Part shown: positions 11,546 through 23,039 of the stretch, one piece after another
Layout: every line of letters begins with the position of its first letter
How positions within the stretch are numbered: position 1 is the stretch's first letter
Origin: Viscum album
Taxonomy: Eukaryota; Streptophyta; Magnoliopsida; Santalales; Viscaceae
DNA: 64,000 nucleotides
Assembly (NCBI GenBank): GCA_963277665.1
Contig: CAUJRU010000139.1
Coordinates: 806,001-870,000, forward strand
Direction of reading: 5' to 3'
Notes under the pieces: model-generated
The model's input: the letters and a program-made list of their open reading frames with translations, nothing else
Told to the model about the DNA's origin: nothing
Databases searched by the model: none
Made by a program: the position numbers and the translations under genes

Positions 11546-12040
11546 TTATGTAAGTAATTACCCAAGATACTTTATGGTTTTATTTATGTTCTATATGTTT
11601 TGTGGAAATCTCATGGATATCTCAAGTTTCTCAATGTAAGTTTATATGGTTGTCAAGTGTGTCTCTTTGAAAATGATTTCATATGTTACAAGTATTCATG
11701 GACTTTCCTTCATTGTATATCCCTTACCGAGATTTTTTTTCTCATCCCAAATTTTAAATTATTTTCATAGGTTATAAGGACGAGTAAGACAAAGTAGAAA
11801 GTCAAGTTAAATGTTTGAAGGATTGTCAAAGAAATCATGTTTCATTTGAAAGGTTTTATATTTTAGAAGAAATGAATACTATTTTTATGGTATTCACTCT
11901 GTAATAATGTGTAATGTTATAAATGTTTCATGTCCCAATTCTCTAAAGCTCTAAACTTTAAAAGATCCTCAATGCGAAAGGAAGTGATTCCTTGACTAAA
12001 TTCAAGATTATGTAATGTGATAAGGCCAAGTCTTTATAGT

Positions 12041-12052
12041 TGGTATCAGAGG
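12041..12052 (+). promoter_or_regulatory. Primer-binding site of chromovirus 2
   Basis: tggtatcagagg lies two bases after the 5' LTR. It matches the widely used plant primer site complementary to the 3' end of initiator methionine tRNA (TGGTATCAGAGC), with one difference at the last base. Minus-strand DNA synthesis would start here. Confidence 0.88.
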
Positions 12053-12189
12053 ATTATTTAGATAACTTTAGGGGTTAGGATGACGTTAATATAATACCAT
12101 AAATGTTTTTTTATTCTATGGTTAATTTGAAATGTTATAGAATTTAAAGATTACAATGTTACTTCGACTAAGATATGTTTGTTTAGAAT

Positions 12190-13255
12190 GGTTGTTTGCA
12201 GAAGAAATAGGGAAGCTGAAGAGGAGAGACACCGACAAAATGACATCCTTCCGAATATGCAGCCCAGAATGGTAGGGATTGGAATCGAGTAGTTTGTGAC
12301 AGTAATGGCTCAGTTGACACATACAATAAATAGTGGTGGAATCTATTCAAGAGAATGACCAGAGGTACCAAAATAGAACATGATGATATTGGAACATTTT
12401 ATGAGACAACACCCTCCTGCTTTCAATGGATCTTCTAACCCAGTAGTGATTGAAGGATGGATTAAATCCCTTGAAAAGATATTTGATGGTATGGGATGTT
12501 CATATAATCAAAAGGAAAGTTTTTTCATTTATTGTTTTGAAGGTGAAGCTGATCAGTGGTGGACAATGGTCAAGAATATCAGGGATAGAGGAGATGTTGA
12601 TTCCTTAGAGTGAGATGAATTTAAAATTCATTTCCATGAAAAATATTTTCCTAAGGTGGTGCGACTTAGGATGGAGAAGAAATTCCTTGAATTAAAGCAA
12701 AAGGAGGAAGATTCAGTGGCTGTGTATGAAGTGAAATTTACCCGAATGACGAGGTATACTCCAAATCTTATTATGGATCTTGATAGAAAAATCAACCACT
12801 TTTACTCAGGATTGAAGCCATGGTATTGAAGGGCGTTGGCCTCCCGGGAATTCAAAAGTTATGAGAATCTTACCCGATGTGCTGAGAGGGTAGAGATGGA
12901 GTTTGATGATGATCATGTGCATTTTGGAAACAAGGATAAGAAGAGGTCCCGATGGCAATTGATGGGTAAGAATCAACCAATGAAATCTGATGGTAAGAAA
13001 ATCCAGTTTCCAGTTTGTGAAAAGTGTGGCAAGAAGCACCCTGGGGAATGTCTTACTAAAATTGGGAAGTGTTTTTGTTGTGGTAAGTTTGGATATATGT
13101 CTCGAGACTGTAATGAAAACGATCCTAAGACTAATCCTGATAAAAAAACTGTTAAGTGTTTTAAATGTGGTGAGCTGGGTCATTATGCAAACCCAAAGAG
13201 AAATCCAAATGATGTAAATAAGCCATACTATAAGCAGAAAGGTGTTGTGAGATCC
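12190..13255 (+). pseudogene. Gag of chromovirus 2 with CCHC knuckles
   Basis: The reading covers a retrotransposon gag domain (HPPAFNGSSNPVVIEGWIKS, then DQWWTMVKN at about 12550-12580 and YFPKVVRLRMEKKFLELKQ), then a nucleocapsid part. Three cysteine-rich knuckles are seen at about 13015-13205: CEKCGKKHPGEC, CFCCGKFGYMSRDC with Tyr where His is usual, and CFKCGELGHYANPK, which lacks its last cysteine. The 12836-13624 stretch is open and runs into the protease. Stops near 12291, 12358, 12374, 12613 and 12828 break the front. Gag would form the particle and bind RNA. Confidence 0.88.
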
Positions 13256-13260
13256 TTTGC

Positions 13261-13623
13261 GACTACGTCAGCAGATGATGGGACATCCAATGAAGTTGTA
13301 TCAGGTAACTTGTTTGTTTACTTAGATTTTTCTAATGTTTTGTTCAATACGGGGTCTACACAGTCTTTCATTTCTGATAAATTTTCTGGTAAATTGAAAA
13401 TTTCACCTCAACAAATAAAACTAGAAATTATTGTTAAAATATCAGGGGGAAATATTATAGCAAAGAGGAATTATAAGAATCTTTATATTGTGGTATGTAG
13501 GAGGAATTTACCTAAAAACCTTGTTGTTTTTCCCTTAGTCGAGTTTGATGTTATTCTGGGAATGTATTGTCTTTCTGTTTATCATGCTAAGATTGGTCGT
13601 AGAGCTAAAAAAGTTGTTTTTTA
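13261..13623 (+). pseudogene. Aspartic protease of chromovirus 2, catalytic Asp lost
   Basis: The retropepsin motif is read as LFNTGSTQSFIS at about 13340-13375. The family motif is D-T/S-G, and here the codon at 13346-13348 is AAT (Asn), a single G-to-A change from an Asp codon. The later VILGM segment (about 13552) is kept but the following MDWL-type motif is altered. Protease normally cuts Gag-Pol into working proteins. This copy should be inactive even if translated. Confidence 0.85.
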
Positions 13624-13699
13624 AAAAGAGTTTCCGTTTGTATAAAAGAACAAACCCATACAATTGATAACATACCAAGAAGCTGAGAGACCATTGAAA

Positions 13700-14640
13700 G
13701 ACAGAAATTAATGTTATCTTGCCCATATTGTTTAAAATAAGGGAACTGTTTAGATTAATGATGTGCCAGTGGTTAATGAATACCTTGATGTTTTTTTCTG
13801 ATAGGTTACCCAATGTCATACATGATCGAGAAATTGAATTCACAATTTACTTAGTTCCTGATGCTAAGCCAATTTCAAAACCCCCATATCGCATCGCTCA
13901 AATAGACCTTCTTGAATTGAGAAATCAGTTGTAGGATTTTCTTGATAAAGGATTCATTCATCCCAACATTACACCATTAGGTTCTCCTGTTTTGTTCATT
14001 AAAAAGAAAGATGATTCCATGAGACTTTGCATTGATTATAGAGCTTTGAAAAACATCAACATTAAAAACAAGTATCATTTTCCTCATATCGATGACTTGT
14101 TTGATCAGCTCCATGAAGCTCAGTACTTTTCTAATGTTGACTTGAGATCCAGATACCATCAACTGAAGATGAAGGAGGATGACATCCCAAAAACAACTTT
14201 TCGTACTAGATATGAGCATTATGAATTTATTGCTATGTCGTTTGAGTTAGCTAATGCATCTGCTGTGTTCATGAATATTATGAATAGAATATTTCATAAG
14301 TTCTTGGATAAGTTTTTGGTTGTGTTTATTGATGACATTATGGTATTTTAAGAGTAAAGAAGAGAATGAAAAAAATCTAAGGGTTATTTTACAAACTTTA
14401 AAGGAAAATAAACTGTATGGAAAATTCAGCATGTGTGAATTTTGGTTACAACAAATTTCTTTTCTTGGTCACATTATAAATAAGAATGAGATAACAGTTG
14501 ATCCTTCCAAAACAAGAGTGGTTGATGAATGACTAAGACCCACAAATGTTACAGAGATTCATAGTTTCATTGGATTAGCAGGTTATTACCACTGGTTTGT
14601 TAAAAACTTTGCAGGGTTATCTAGCCCGCTAACCAAGTTA
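13700..14640 (+). pseudogene. Reverse transcriptase of chromovirus 2
   Basis: Open pieces at 13719-13934, 13992-14351 and 14320-14532 give REIEFTIYLVPDAKPISKPPYR, then [27 protein letters not shown] and the catalytic FIDD at 14325-14336. LGHIINKNEITVDPSKT and FIGLAGYYHWF follow. Both aspartates of the FIDD box are kept. A small indel just after FIDDIMVF (about 14348) shifts the frame, and stops at about 13932, 14530 and 14645 follow. Confidence 0.92.
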
Positions 14641-14699
14641 ACGTGAAAAGGGGATAAATTTATTTGGACAGAATAATGTGATTTTTGTTTTCAGGAACT

Positions 14700-15125
14700 G
14701 AAGAAGAGATTGATGAATGCTCCAGTTTTGGCCTTGCCTTCCCAAAATAGTGAGTTTTTCATCTACAATGATGCTTCTTTGAAGGGACTTGGTTGTGTTT
14801 TGATGCAAAATGATCAGGTAATTTCTTATACATTAATAAAACTAAAATCTCATGAGTTAAATTATCCCACACATGATTTGGAATTGGTAGCTATGATTTT
14901 TTACTTTGAAAATTTAGAGGCATCATTTATATAGAGCCAAATGTCAAATATATACTGACCATAAAAGTCTGAAGTATATATTCACTCAGAAATAATTAAA
15001 CATGAGGCAAAGAAGATGAATTGAACTGATAAATGATTATGATTGCACGATCAATTACCTTCCAGGAAAAGCAAACAAAGTGACAGATGCTTTGAGTCGG
15101 AAAAATCATGCATCATTAACCATGT
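14700..15125 (+). pseudogene. RNase H of chromovirus 2
   Basis: The reading shows YNDASLKGLGCVLMQ at about 14764-14808 and LNYPTHDLELVAMIFYFEN at about 14857-14915, then after a frame change TDHKSLKYIF and LPGKANKVTDALSRK ending near 15104. Catalytic acidic positions remain. Stops and a shift near 14930-15020 inactivate it. Confidence 0.87.
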
Positions 15126-15399
15126 TACATTTGGAACATGATCCATTGATTAATGAATTGATGAATTTTGGCTTAGAAGCTGTTGGTGCAGGAAATACCT
15201 ATGTTTGTTTCAGGTTTCATTGTAGTCATCGTTATCAGACCGAATTAAGAAAGCACAGAAGGAAGACCATGAGCTACAGAAAAAGGTATAATTGGTTAAA
15301 ATTGGTAAGTTTCCAGAATTTAACCTTGACAATGATTGTGCGTTAAGATTTGGAAAAAGGTTGTGTGTGACTTGTGTTTCCTAGTTGAAGAAAGAATTA

Positions 15400-16240
15400 T
15401 TGTGGGAATCTCATAGTTCTCCATTTTTAGTTCATCATAGCAGTACTAAGATGTACAGAGACCTCCGAGAGTATTATTGGTGGGATGGAATAAAAAGAGA
15501 TATTACAGAATTTACTGTGAAATGTTTGACATATCAGTAGGTTAAAGCAGAGTGACAGTTACCGAATGGGATGCTTTAGAATTTTCCAGTGCCAGAGTGA
15601 AAATGACAGAATTTATCCATGGACTTTGTGGTGGGACTACCTAAGACTTCTCGAGGTAACAATGCGATTTGGGTTATTGTTGACCGGATGAAAAAATCTG
15701 CCCATTTTCTCTCCATTCAAGATACAATGTCTTTGGATCAGCTTTCTCGATTGTACCTCAAAGAGATTGTCAGGATACATGGAGTTCCTCTTTCCATTGT
15801 ATCTAATTCAGATCTCAGGTTCACTTCTAACTTTTGGAAGAGCCTTCATAAGTCGTTGGACACAGAATTAAATTTTAGTAATGCTTTTCATCCTCAATCA
15901 TATGGGTAGTCAGAATGAACTATTTAGAGTTTGGAGGATATGTTTCGAGTTTGTTCAATGGTCTATCATGGAATTTGGGATTAATATATTTCTTTAGTTG
16001 AGTTTTATTATAATAACAGCGTTCATTATAGTATACAGATGACACCTTCTGAGGCACTATATGGGAAGTAGTGTCTAACTCCAGCTTTTTGGGATGAAGT
16101 CGATGAAAGAAAGTTGATGAGGCCAGAATTAGTAGAGGAAGTGGCTAAGAAAGTAAAGATGATCCAAAAACACATAATGAAATCTTAGAGCAGGCAGAAA
16201 AGTTATGCAGATAATAGAAGGAAATACTTCTCTCTTGTGG
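15400..16240 (+). pseudogene. Integrase of chromovirus 2, second catalytic Asp changed
   Basis: A zinc-binding lead (VHHSSTKMYRDLREYYWW, then CLTYQ) precedes the core MDFVVGLPKTSRGNNAIW (from 15619) and IVSNSDLRFTS (about 15796-15828). Relatives have Asp where Asn stands in SNSD; a GAT-to-AAT change would explain it. The core is followed by several stops at about 15907-15930, where glutamine and arginine codons are expected, then by YNNSVHYSIQMTPSEALYG and SRQKSYADNRR. The DDE enzyme is therefore doubly inactive. Confidence 0.88.
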
Positions 16241-16629
16241 TAGGTGACCATGTTTTCGTTAAAATCTCTCCTTGGAAAAGTGTGATGCATTTTGGTAAGA
16301 AAGGAAAGCTATGTCTGTGGTTCATAGGTCCCTTTGAAATCCCAGAAAAAGTTAGACCAGTTTCCTATCAAATAGCTTTGCCTATGAGTTTATCTCAGGT
16401 ACATAATGTTGTTCATATTTTGATGTTGAGGAAGTATGTGCTAAATTCATCTCATGTCTTGAGCCTAGAAGTAGTTCAGTTGGAAGAGAACCTTCCTTAT
16501 GAAGAGAAACTAGTTCGGATTCTTGATCGAAGGGAACAAGTATTGTGGAATAAGCTAATCCATCAGTTAAAGGTTTTGTGGAGAATTACTTGGTTGAAGA
16601 AGCAACATGGGAGTCTGAAAATATTATGA
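16237..16629 (+). pseudogene. Integrase tail and chromodomain of chromovirus 2
   Basis: This 130-codon open stretch begins GDHVFVKISPWKSV (GPY/F region), passes FIGPFEIPEKVRPVSYQIALP and VHNVVHILMLRKYV, and ends in a chromodomain-like sequence with YEEKLVRILDRREQVLWNK and VLWR. The last residues are shifted relative to relatives, where ATWE and YPHLF are expected; traces of these (GSLKIL, then KYPHLF in another frame near 16638-16655) suggest a one-base change. The chromodomain is the diagnostic feature of chromoviruses. Confidence 0.85.
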
Positions 16630-16688
16630 GGGAAAAATACCCTCACTTGTTTAATAAGTAAATAAAATTGCGAGGATACAATTTCCAG

Positions 16689-16698
16689 AAGGTGGGGA
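16689..16698 (+). promoter_or_regulatory. Polypurine tract of chromovirus 2
   Basis: aaggtgggga lies just before the right LTR at 16702, in the position where plus-strand DNA synthesis is primed in LTR retrotransposons. Confidence 0.75.
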
Positions 16699-17403
16699 TA
16701 ATGTAACACCCCAATGTTTTTAAAAATAAATTTAAATGCATGAAACTTTGTTTTATGTAGATATTTATAACTAGCATTTAAACATAATTTTACCACTTCT
16801 ATGTTTTGAATTTCGAAAAATAGTCATCTATAATTGTGTTCAGTAAGTTATTTGGAGTCTGATGGAACCAACTTTTTTTTTGGTGAATAGTAACATACCC
16901 TTATGAATAGTAATATGAAAACTAATATGACCCTAATGAATAGTAAATTGTGTTATTATTTTATTTTCTTAAGGATTTAAGATAATGACATCTTGATTAA
17001 TTTTTCAATGTGATATAAAAGTAGGTATCGTTTTAAAATTGTTAATTTTTGAATAAAGTATGATTTTATTTAAAAATTAAATTAAGAATATTTATAAAAT
17101 TATTTTGAAAAAATGGAGTTAATTTTTTAATTCTACACGTCGAAAAATGGTTTGGGTGAATTTTTTGTATTTTTATGAAATTCTTGAATTTTTGATGAAT
17201 AGTGAAACATGGTAAAATACCATATATTCAAATCATCAATTAAATACACTATTTATGACATCATAAGTGATTTAAGACCACTTGGTTTGAACTTTCATTC
17301 CATTATTACCATTTGGGGTCACATGAATTATGATTATTCATAGTTTTGAGCAAAAATATTATAGTAATGATTAAAATAATGAAAAATACCTCCTCTCCTC
17401 CAC

Positions 17404-17411
17404 TATAAATA
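17404..17411 (+). promoter_or_regulatory. TATA box of the 3' LTR
   Basis: tataaata after a ctcctctcctccac run, in the same place as in the left LTR (9963). In the right LTR it could drive readout into the MULE region, though nothing downstream looks intact. Confidence 0.65.
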
Positions 17412-18888
17412 CCACTCTCATAACCCTCTTCCTCCCACACATCTCAAGCCTTGAGACATACCTAATTTATGCCCAATACTCCTCCCAAGACTCTTCCCCA
17501 TGTCCTAGAACTGTTGGTCTCACCAAAGAGCCAAAACTAAAGGCCTTAATAAGGATCTCAAGGAGAAGAGATCAAGAGGTAAACATCCTCTTTTGTTTTC
17601 TATCTTTTCTTTCATTTTATGTTATTCTTTTTAATTTCCTTTGGCTTATGTTGGGATATTTCATTACATATCCCACTTACTGCCCATATTATGTATGAAT
17701 GACGAGAGACCCATTTTCTCTCATCAAAATATTTTATGAAATTTTAAGCGACGCCGTTAGGTTGCCAAATTTTTGTAAGGGATTTCTCAACTTTTCTTTT
17801 TTATTTCAAGATTTCTTTCTTTTCTTTCTTATTTCCTCAACTACCCATATCCAAGAGGCATGAATAATACAGTATCATACATATTTTATATTTTATCATT
17901 TTTATGGCATACTAACCATTACATTTCTTCTCCTCTCTTACTTATTCAGAAAATTAAAACACCGTCTGTGATGTGTCAAATTACCGATATCATGGACGAT
18001 GTGATTTCAATTTATTTTACTTCCATCATGACTGGTCATGAAAAAAAATTTATGGTTGAAATATATTATAATTTATGTATTATATCTTATATAAGGTTCT
18101 AGAATCATTTTTCACACATGTTATTAATTTATAAAACAAATGAGTTCTTTACGATCGAAGAATCGCTAAAATAACCTAAACAAATATCAATAATGTTTTA
18201 GCTTATGAATCATCCTCATAACAGAACCCAAAATGATAAATGGTATAATTTATGGTTATAGAAATATGTAAATACCACCCCATTCCAATTCTGGAGTTTC
18301 ACTCGCAATCAAAAAGAATATCCATCATGAACCGATCATGGAAATCATGTAAAGAATACACCCAAAACAATGCAAGAAACAAACAAAATACTAACAATTA
18401 AAGGGTGAAATGATGTAATGAAATGATAATATAAAGTATTATAAAGATGGATATGTTTCTTTAGGATATTAATAACACTATTTTAACCATTATACATGAG
18501 TTTTAAATGAGTTTGAAGTAAGAAAAACCTGAGGTAAGAGAATTCTTAACCTGATTTCCATTCTTTGGGTTAACCTTCTAATTAATTATTTATGTGGAAA
18601 TAAAGTTGTTTGTGTGATGAATTATGATTATATTATGTTTATTTACAGTTTATATACATATTACATCCAATATATCAAGTCTCACTTCAATTATGTGATA
18701 TTTGTAAGGGGTTTTTCTTTTAAATTCCTCTTAAAATTCTGATTTACAAAATTCAAAAACAATGTTTTAATGAAATTATTCATGTTATATGATTATGTTA
18801 TGGTTCATAGGAATTGTTTATGATTAATAGTGATACCTTTATCTCTCTATAATTCATTGGGTATGTGTGATTTGGAGGTCGGTCATAT

Positions 18889-18998
18889 GGTTACTCCAAT
18901 TGTAACTGTGATGGTTACACAATAAGGTAGTCGTGGGGGTTACATTGTAAGGTAGCCGTGAGGGTTACAAATTATAAGGTAGCCAAAAGGGTTACAAT
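18889..18998 (+). repeat. Short tandem repeat in the 3' LTR
   Basis: The counterpart of the array at 11435-11545, with ggttac/aaggtag units of about 25-30 bp. Unit number is the same as on the left but the unit ends have diverged. Confidence 0.75.
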
Positions 18999-19482
18999 AT
19001 TATGTAAGTAATGCCTCAATATACCTTTATATTCCTATTTATTTTCTATATGTTTTTTGGAAACCTCATGGATATCTCAAGTTTCAAAATGTTATTTTAT
19101 ATGGGTGTCAAGTATCTATCTTTGAAAATGATTTTATATGTTACAAGTATTCATGGACTGATATTTTATTTTCTTCTTTTTATATCCCTTATTGAGCTAT
19201 TTTTCTCATCCCAAATTTTTAAAATGTTTTTCACAGGAATACTTAGAAGTCCAAAGGGAAGTTAAGGTGATAATATAGATGAATCCAGTTATTTATATTA
19301 GCTATTAATTTTTGTAAACTCTGATTCAATATATGTAAGTTTTTGTATAATTCTGCAGAACCTAGATTGGAAAAGGTCTTAATTTTTATAATGTACTGTG
19401 TATTTTTTAGTTATCTATTATACAAATAAATACACAACATGTTGTATTACTGAATCTGAAAGTGTGGGTTCAGGGCGTTATA

Positions 19483-19487
19483 ATATC
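19483..19487. repeat. Target-site duplication, right copy (atatc)
   Basis: Matches 9260-9264 exactly. See chromovirus 2. Confidence 0.75.
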
Positions 19488-20281
19488 TATTCTCTAGAAT
19501 ACACAGCTCCTGATTATCATCATTGGGACCTACCTCACATCATTTTATGTGACAGATGGTGGATCTACAACCTTTCTGCCTATACCCTATCCTACCTCTA
19601 AGGATAGTGACTGGTGGATAGAACTTTCTCTAATAAGTTAAGAATATGGATTCTTTGCAGTGAATATCTATGGATCATATGATAATAACGAATGCAGAAA
19701 AGACCTTTCAGTGTTTATCTATGAAACAAAATATAACATGCTAACATACCTTGTCTGCACTTGTGGCTATGCCTATTGATATGGATGTGGCTTTTTATGA
19801 AATATGAACAGGAGAAACATTTGGCTGATCATGATGAAAACCCTCATCCTGTGCCACATCTACATCCATAATAGGGTCATCACCCCTAGTACATCTATAT
19901 GATGATATAAACCCTAAGCATCACTTGAAACAACAAAGAAAATCTCATGATAAATCTCATCTATAGGAGGAAGTAGTTCTGTCACAGCTCTATGAAAATT
20001 AGTCTGGTCAATAGAGCCTTACTCTATGGGATCAGAGATGTGAAAGATACAGGTGATATGATCATCCTATGAATAAAATAACACAGTTAACTAATATTGA
20101 TAAAGAACTATTCAACAGTGGGAGGGAGAATTATTAACAAGTCATGTATTTGTCACATAAGAAATATCAATGGGGACATGCGATACCAGGTCTCATAACC
20201 CAACAAATATGATAAATACATATGTACTATGTTGGACCCTCATAATTGGGAATCATGTCGTCTATCCCACATATTAATATA
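19488..20281. other. No gene recognised between chromovirus 2 and the plant mobile domain
   Basis: This is the downstream side of the minus-strand plant mobile domain. Acidic and proline words can be read in several frames but no motif was recognised. It may be the C-terminal extension or 3' untranslated part of the same transposon gene. Confidence 0.3.
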
Positions 20282-21610
20282 TCATACATGATATCTCATC
20301 CTGTCAAAGACTCCCTTCCTTGACATCTTCAAGGAATAAAGTGAAGATAACTGACTGGGCGGAGCATGAATGAGAAAATAGAATCCAAAATACCTCATAA
20401 ATGTATTAGTATGATTCCACTCAACAATATGAAAATGAATCATAGGAATGATGCATGGACTAGTAGAAAGCATCATTGTACAGTATGGTGGGAGACTCTG
20501 GATGATAGCCTCACTATACGAAATTCATGAAATTTGAAAAATTAAAAAAGGATAATTAGTTAATAAATGAAGACATGTAATATACACAATAATAATTTAA
20601 AAATATAATTAATAATCATATACATCATCCGCTCAAAGACTATCCAACATAAGTCCGTAAGTATGGACATAATGTTTGGCTGTATCTGAATATCGATGTG
20701 TCTGACTCCACATGAAGATAACACTTTTATACTTAATATTTCTTAACAAAAAGTTGTACAATTTATTTTGACATTAAAATGAAGGAATAACATACTATCA
20801 TCCAAACGAATTCTCTGCTAAAATATCGGTAGGCAACAGCATGCTTTCATGTGAAGTTAAGTGAGAGATGTGCTCCCATATCCATATTTGTATTAGAATA
20901 ATAAATCCTGTGATCTTCATATTATCTATGCGACATGCATTGCATATTATCATGTATGTATATGCAAGATATGTAAACACCCATCTATACCTCCCTATAT
21001 GGTCCAAGTCCTCCAATAATGTTAAATACATCAAATGTATAAATGTTATCGAATGATAAACACAGATCATTATACTGATAAGCTTGAAAATGCATGCATG
21101 TGTAAATCATAGCACGGTGTTCTCATCGACATCATCAGCTAGATGAGTTAAGTGATTTTCTATTCATTGTATATGTAATCTACCGCCAATGACAGACCTG
21201 CCATCATCATGGATCTCAATGCCCAGTAATTTGTGAACTAGATCAAACAAATCTATACCCACTCGGCCCATCATAGCCGCACCATTGATGGGGAGGCCCA
21301 ACATAATGGACACATCATCAAGTGTAATAGTCATCCCTCACTTTCAAAAATAGAATATATGTGTCTCTGGCCTCCATATCTTTACGAGTGTAGAAATGAT
21401 CTGATGATAAAAAAATGTGAAGTCGCACATCGTTACACTATAGAACCTAGCACGACAAAGATGAGGGGTGATGAAATGTGGTGGTGCAACATGATGGAAA
21501 TGGCGAGATCTTCACATACTCAAAGAAATAACTAGAAATCACTCTATAACTAGCTGTGAAACATTCATATCATGGAATGTGGGAAATAGAGGACCCTCCT
21601 CCATCTCTAC
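20282..21610 (-). pseudogene. Plant mobile domain (PMD, aminotransferase-like) of a transposon
   Basis: Read on the minus strand, the PMD parts appear in order. KIWRPETHIFYF (about 21340) is followed by MTITLDDVSIMLGLPINGAA (about 21274-21335), GRVGIDLFDLVHKLLGIEI, then LEDLDHIGRYRWVFTYLAYT and CRIDNMKITGFIILIQIWIWE (20798-21070), and finally PMIHFHIVEWNHTNTFMRYF (20282-20476). This order matches the PMD found in plant MAIL proteins and in several transposon families. Stops and indels separate the pieces; introns may account for some gaps. It lies downstream of the MULE transposase in the same orientation, so both probably belong to one element. The role of the PMD in transposons is not settled. 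Confidence 0.85.
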
Positions 21611-22555
21611 ATTTTATATCATCATTACTTTTTTATAGTTAATTCAATAAAAATTATTAACTGTTTTTTAAAAAACTACAAAAAGAAAAATGAGGTAGAC
21701 ACTTAACATTCATAATTAATCATTATGATGAAAATGAGGTAAAAATAGATATGGATGATGTTGCTGAATTAATCTATTAGTTTCTTCTTTTAATGATCTC
21801 TAATCATATTTAATTCATTTCTAAATATTTTTATACATATCATTCATTATGAAAATCCTGCACAGAACATGTGGCTGCATGATATATTCAATCGACTGTG
21901 TGATTTGAATGATAGATTTGAAGACAATTCATTTCGAGTCTAAACGACTTTTTATTCATTTACATTATGTTTTTATTTTTTTTAATAGTTGAATTATCAA
22001 AAAATTATTTCTGATTGAATTCAAAAATGAAACAAACTAGAGATGAAATAGGCCAAAAATGTAGCAAGTCCGTAATAAAAGGATCCATTAATGATAAGTC
22101 ATCCTGAGAAAAAATTATACACATTCATGATAAAACACATAGACTCGATTAAGGGTGATGGGATGTGGAGTTTTTTACTGCCACTTGGGGGCATCTCTTA
22201 TTAGCATTCCCTTCTACATGACAAATGTTTCATCATAGTTTCCCTCCCCATGGCTGAGGCCAGTCCATCTCATTTCTGATACCAGTAGACTTTGGTCATC
22301 CCTGAGGGTACAACTAGGTAGTATTAGGCAACACGATCAGCTGATGAGTTGGAAAGGTAGAATTATAAAATATCATAAAAAAATTTCCAATTAAAAATAG
22401 AAATGTAACAATCTATTAATGAAAAAAAGCCATAAATAAAAAAATTGATAAATGAAAAAGCTATAATATGAAACCTAGAAATATCAAGGACGACAGTCGG
22501 CTGATCAATAGATAAGGTAATGGAATGAAAGTCACCAACATGCGCAATTGGTGCA
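21611..22555. other. No gene recognised between plant mobile domain and psaA fragment
   Basis: This stretch should hold the front of the minus-strand PMD region or an intron. A GC-richer part at 22140-22330 reads on the minus strand as a charged segment but no family is recognised. The rest is AT-rich. Confidence 0.3.
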
Positions 22556-22565
22556 TTAATATTTA

Positions 22566-22790
22566 CGGTGTTAATTCTTTTTGCTAGTTGGTTCCATTAT
22601 CACAAAGCTGCTCCAAAATTGGATTGGTTCCAAGATGAATCATCTATGTTGAATCATCATTTAGTAGGCCTACTAGGACTTGGATATTTTTCTTGGGAAG
22701 GACATCAAATACATGCATCTTTACCAATTAACCAATTTCTAAATGTAGGAGTAGATACTAAAGATATACCACTTCCTCATGAATTTATCT
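22566..22790 (+). pseudogene. psaA: Nuclear plastid DNA: fragment of psaA
   Basis: The + strand encodes [19 protein letters not shown], then [23 protein letters not shown] and IPLPHEF. This is a C-terminal-half internal segment of the photosystem I P700 apoprotein A1. About 75 codons are open and collinear with PsaA, with scattered replacements such as Asp in KLDWF and Tyr in GYFSW. It covers roughly a tenth of the 750-residue protein, with no start and foreign AT-rich DNA at both sides, so it is a NUPT and not a gene. It sits between the MULE transposase and the PMD, on the opposite strand to both. Confidence 0.93.
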
Positions 22791-23039
22791 ATCTATTAAT
22801 AACAAAATAGATTTTTCCAATGTATAAAATATAAATTCCAACAGTTTTTTGCTACAATAACCTTCACAACAACGATATTTTTTGATAATTTTTTTAACCT
22901 AGATACTATGATACTATATATAAATATAAGAATAAGAATATAAAATACAAGAATAATAATATAAATTATGAATATTGGTGCCCAAAAAAATGGATTATGG
23001 TGGATTACATCGTTTATATAGAGACTTATTGACATGAAA
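22791..23039. other. AT-rich spacer between psaA fragment and MULE
   Basis: Low-complexity AT-rich DNA with tataa and aagaat words. The 79-codon open frame here on the minus strand is Ile/Tyr-rich and looks accidental. Confidence 0.4.

Larger units (their letters stand above)
9265..12038 (+). repeat. 5' LTR of chromovirus 2
   Basis: It begins tgtaacacc and runs to ttata two bases before the primer-binding site. Its first about 2.5 kb align along their whole length with the right LTR (16702-19234), including the promoter and a short tandem repeat. The last about 260 bp (from about 11775) do not resemble the matching part of the right LTR, which is odd for two LTRs made in one reverse-transcription event. 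The end TA in place of CA is shared in form with the right LTR. Confidence 0.88.
9265..19482 (+). mobile_element. Chromovirus 2 (Tekay/Del-like Ty3/Gypsy), complete structure, dead coding
   Basis: All structural parts are visible: TG-starting LTRs of about 2774 and 2781 bp, a primer-binding site at 12041, gag with zinc knuckles, protease, RT, RNase H, integrase, chromodomain, a purine tract at 16689 and a 5-bp target duplication. Domain order and the chromodomain place it in the chromoviruses; LTR length suggests Tekay/Del. The two LTRs differ visibly by substitutions and small indels, so the insertion is old. Gag to pol has many stops, and a protease and an integrase catalytic aspartate are replaced by asparagine. 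It could not move without help from another copy. Confidence 0.93.
16702..19482 (+). repeat. 3' LTR of chromovirus 2
   Basis: It begins tgtaacacccc and ends gggttcagggcgttata. The usual plant form of this end is gggcgttaca, so CA has become TA. It aligns with the left LTR from its start to about 19234. Beyond that its last about 250 bp are unrelated to the left LTR end. It carries its own TATA box and tandem repeat. Confidence 0.88.

Noticed and set aside
12041..12052. tRNA gene from the tggtatcagag sequence
   Set aside because: It is a retroelement primer-binding site beside an LTR; the rest of a tRNA is absent.
22568..22810. Functional psaA gene
   Set aside because: Only about 75 codons of the internal part are present, without start or remaining exons, in repeat DNA. 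It is a nuclear plastid fragment.
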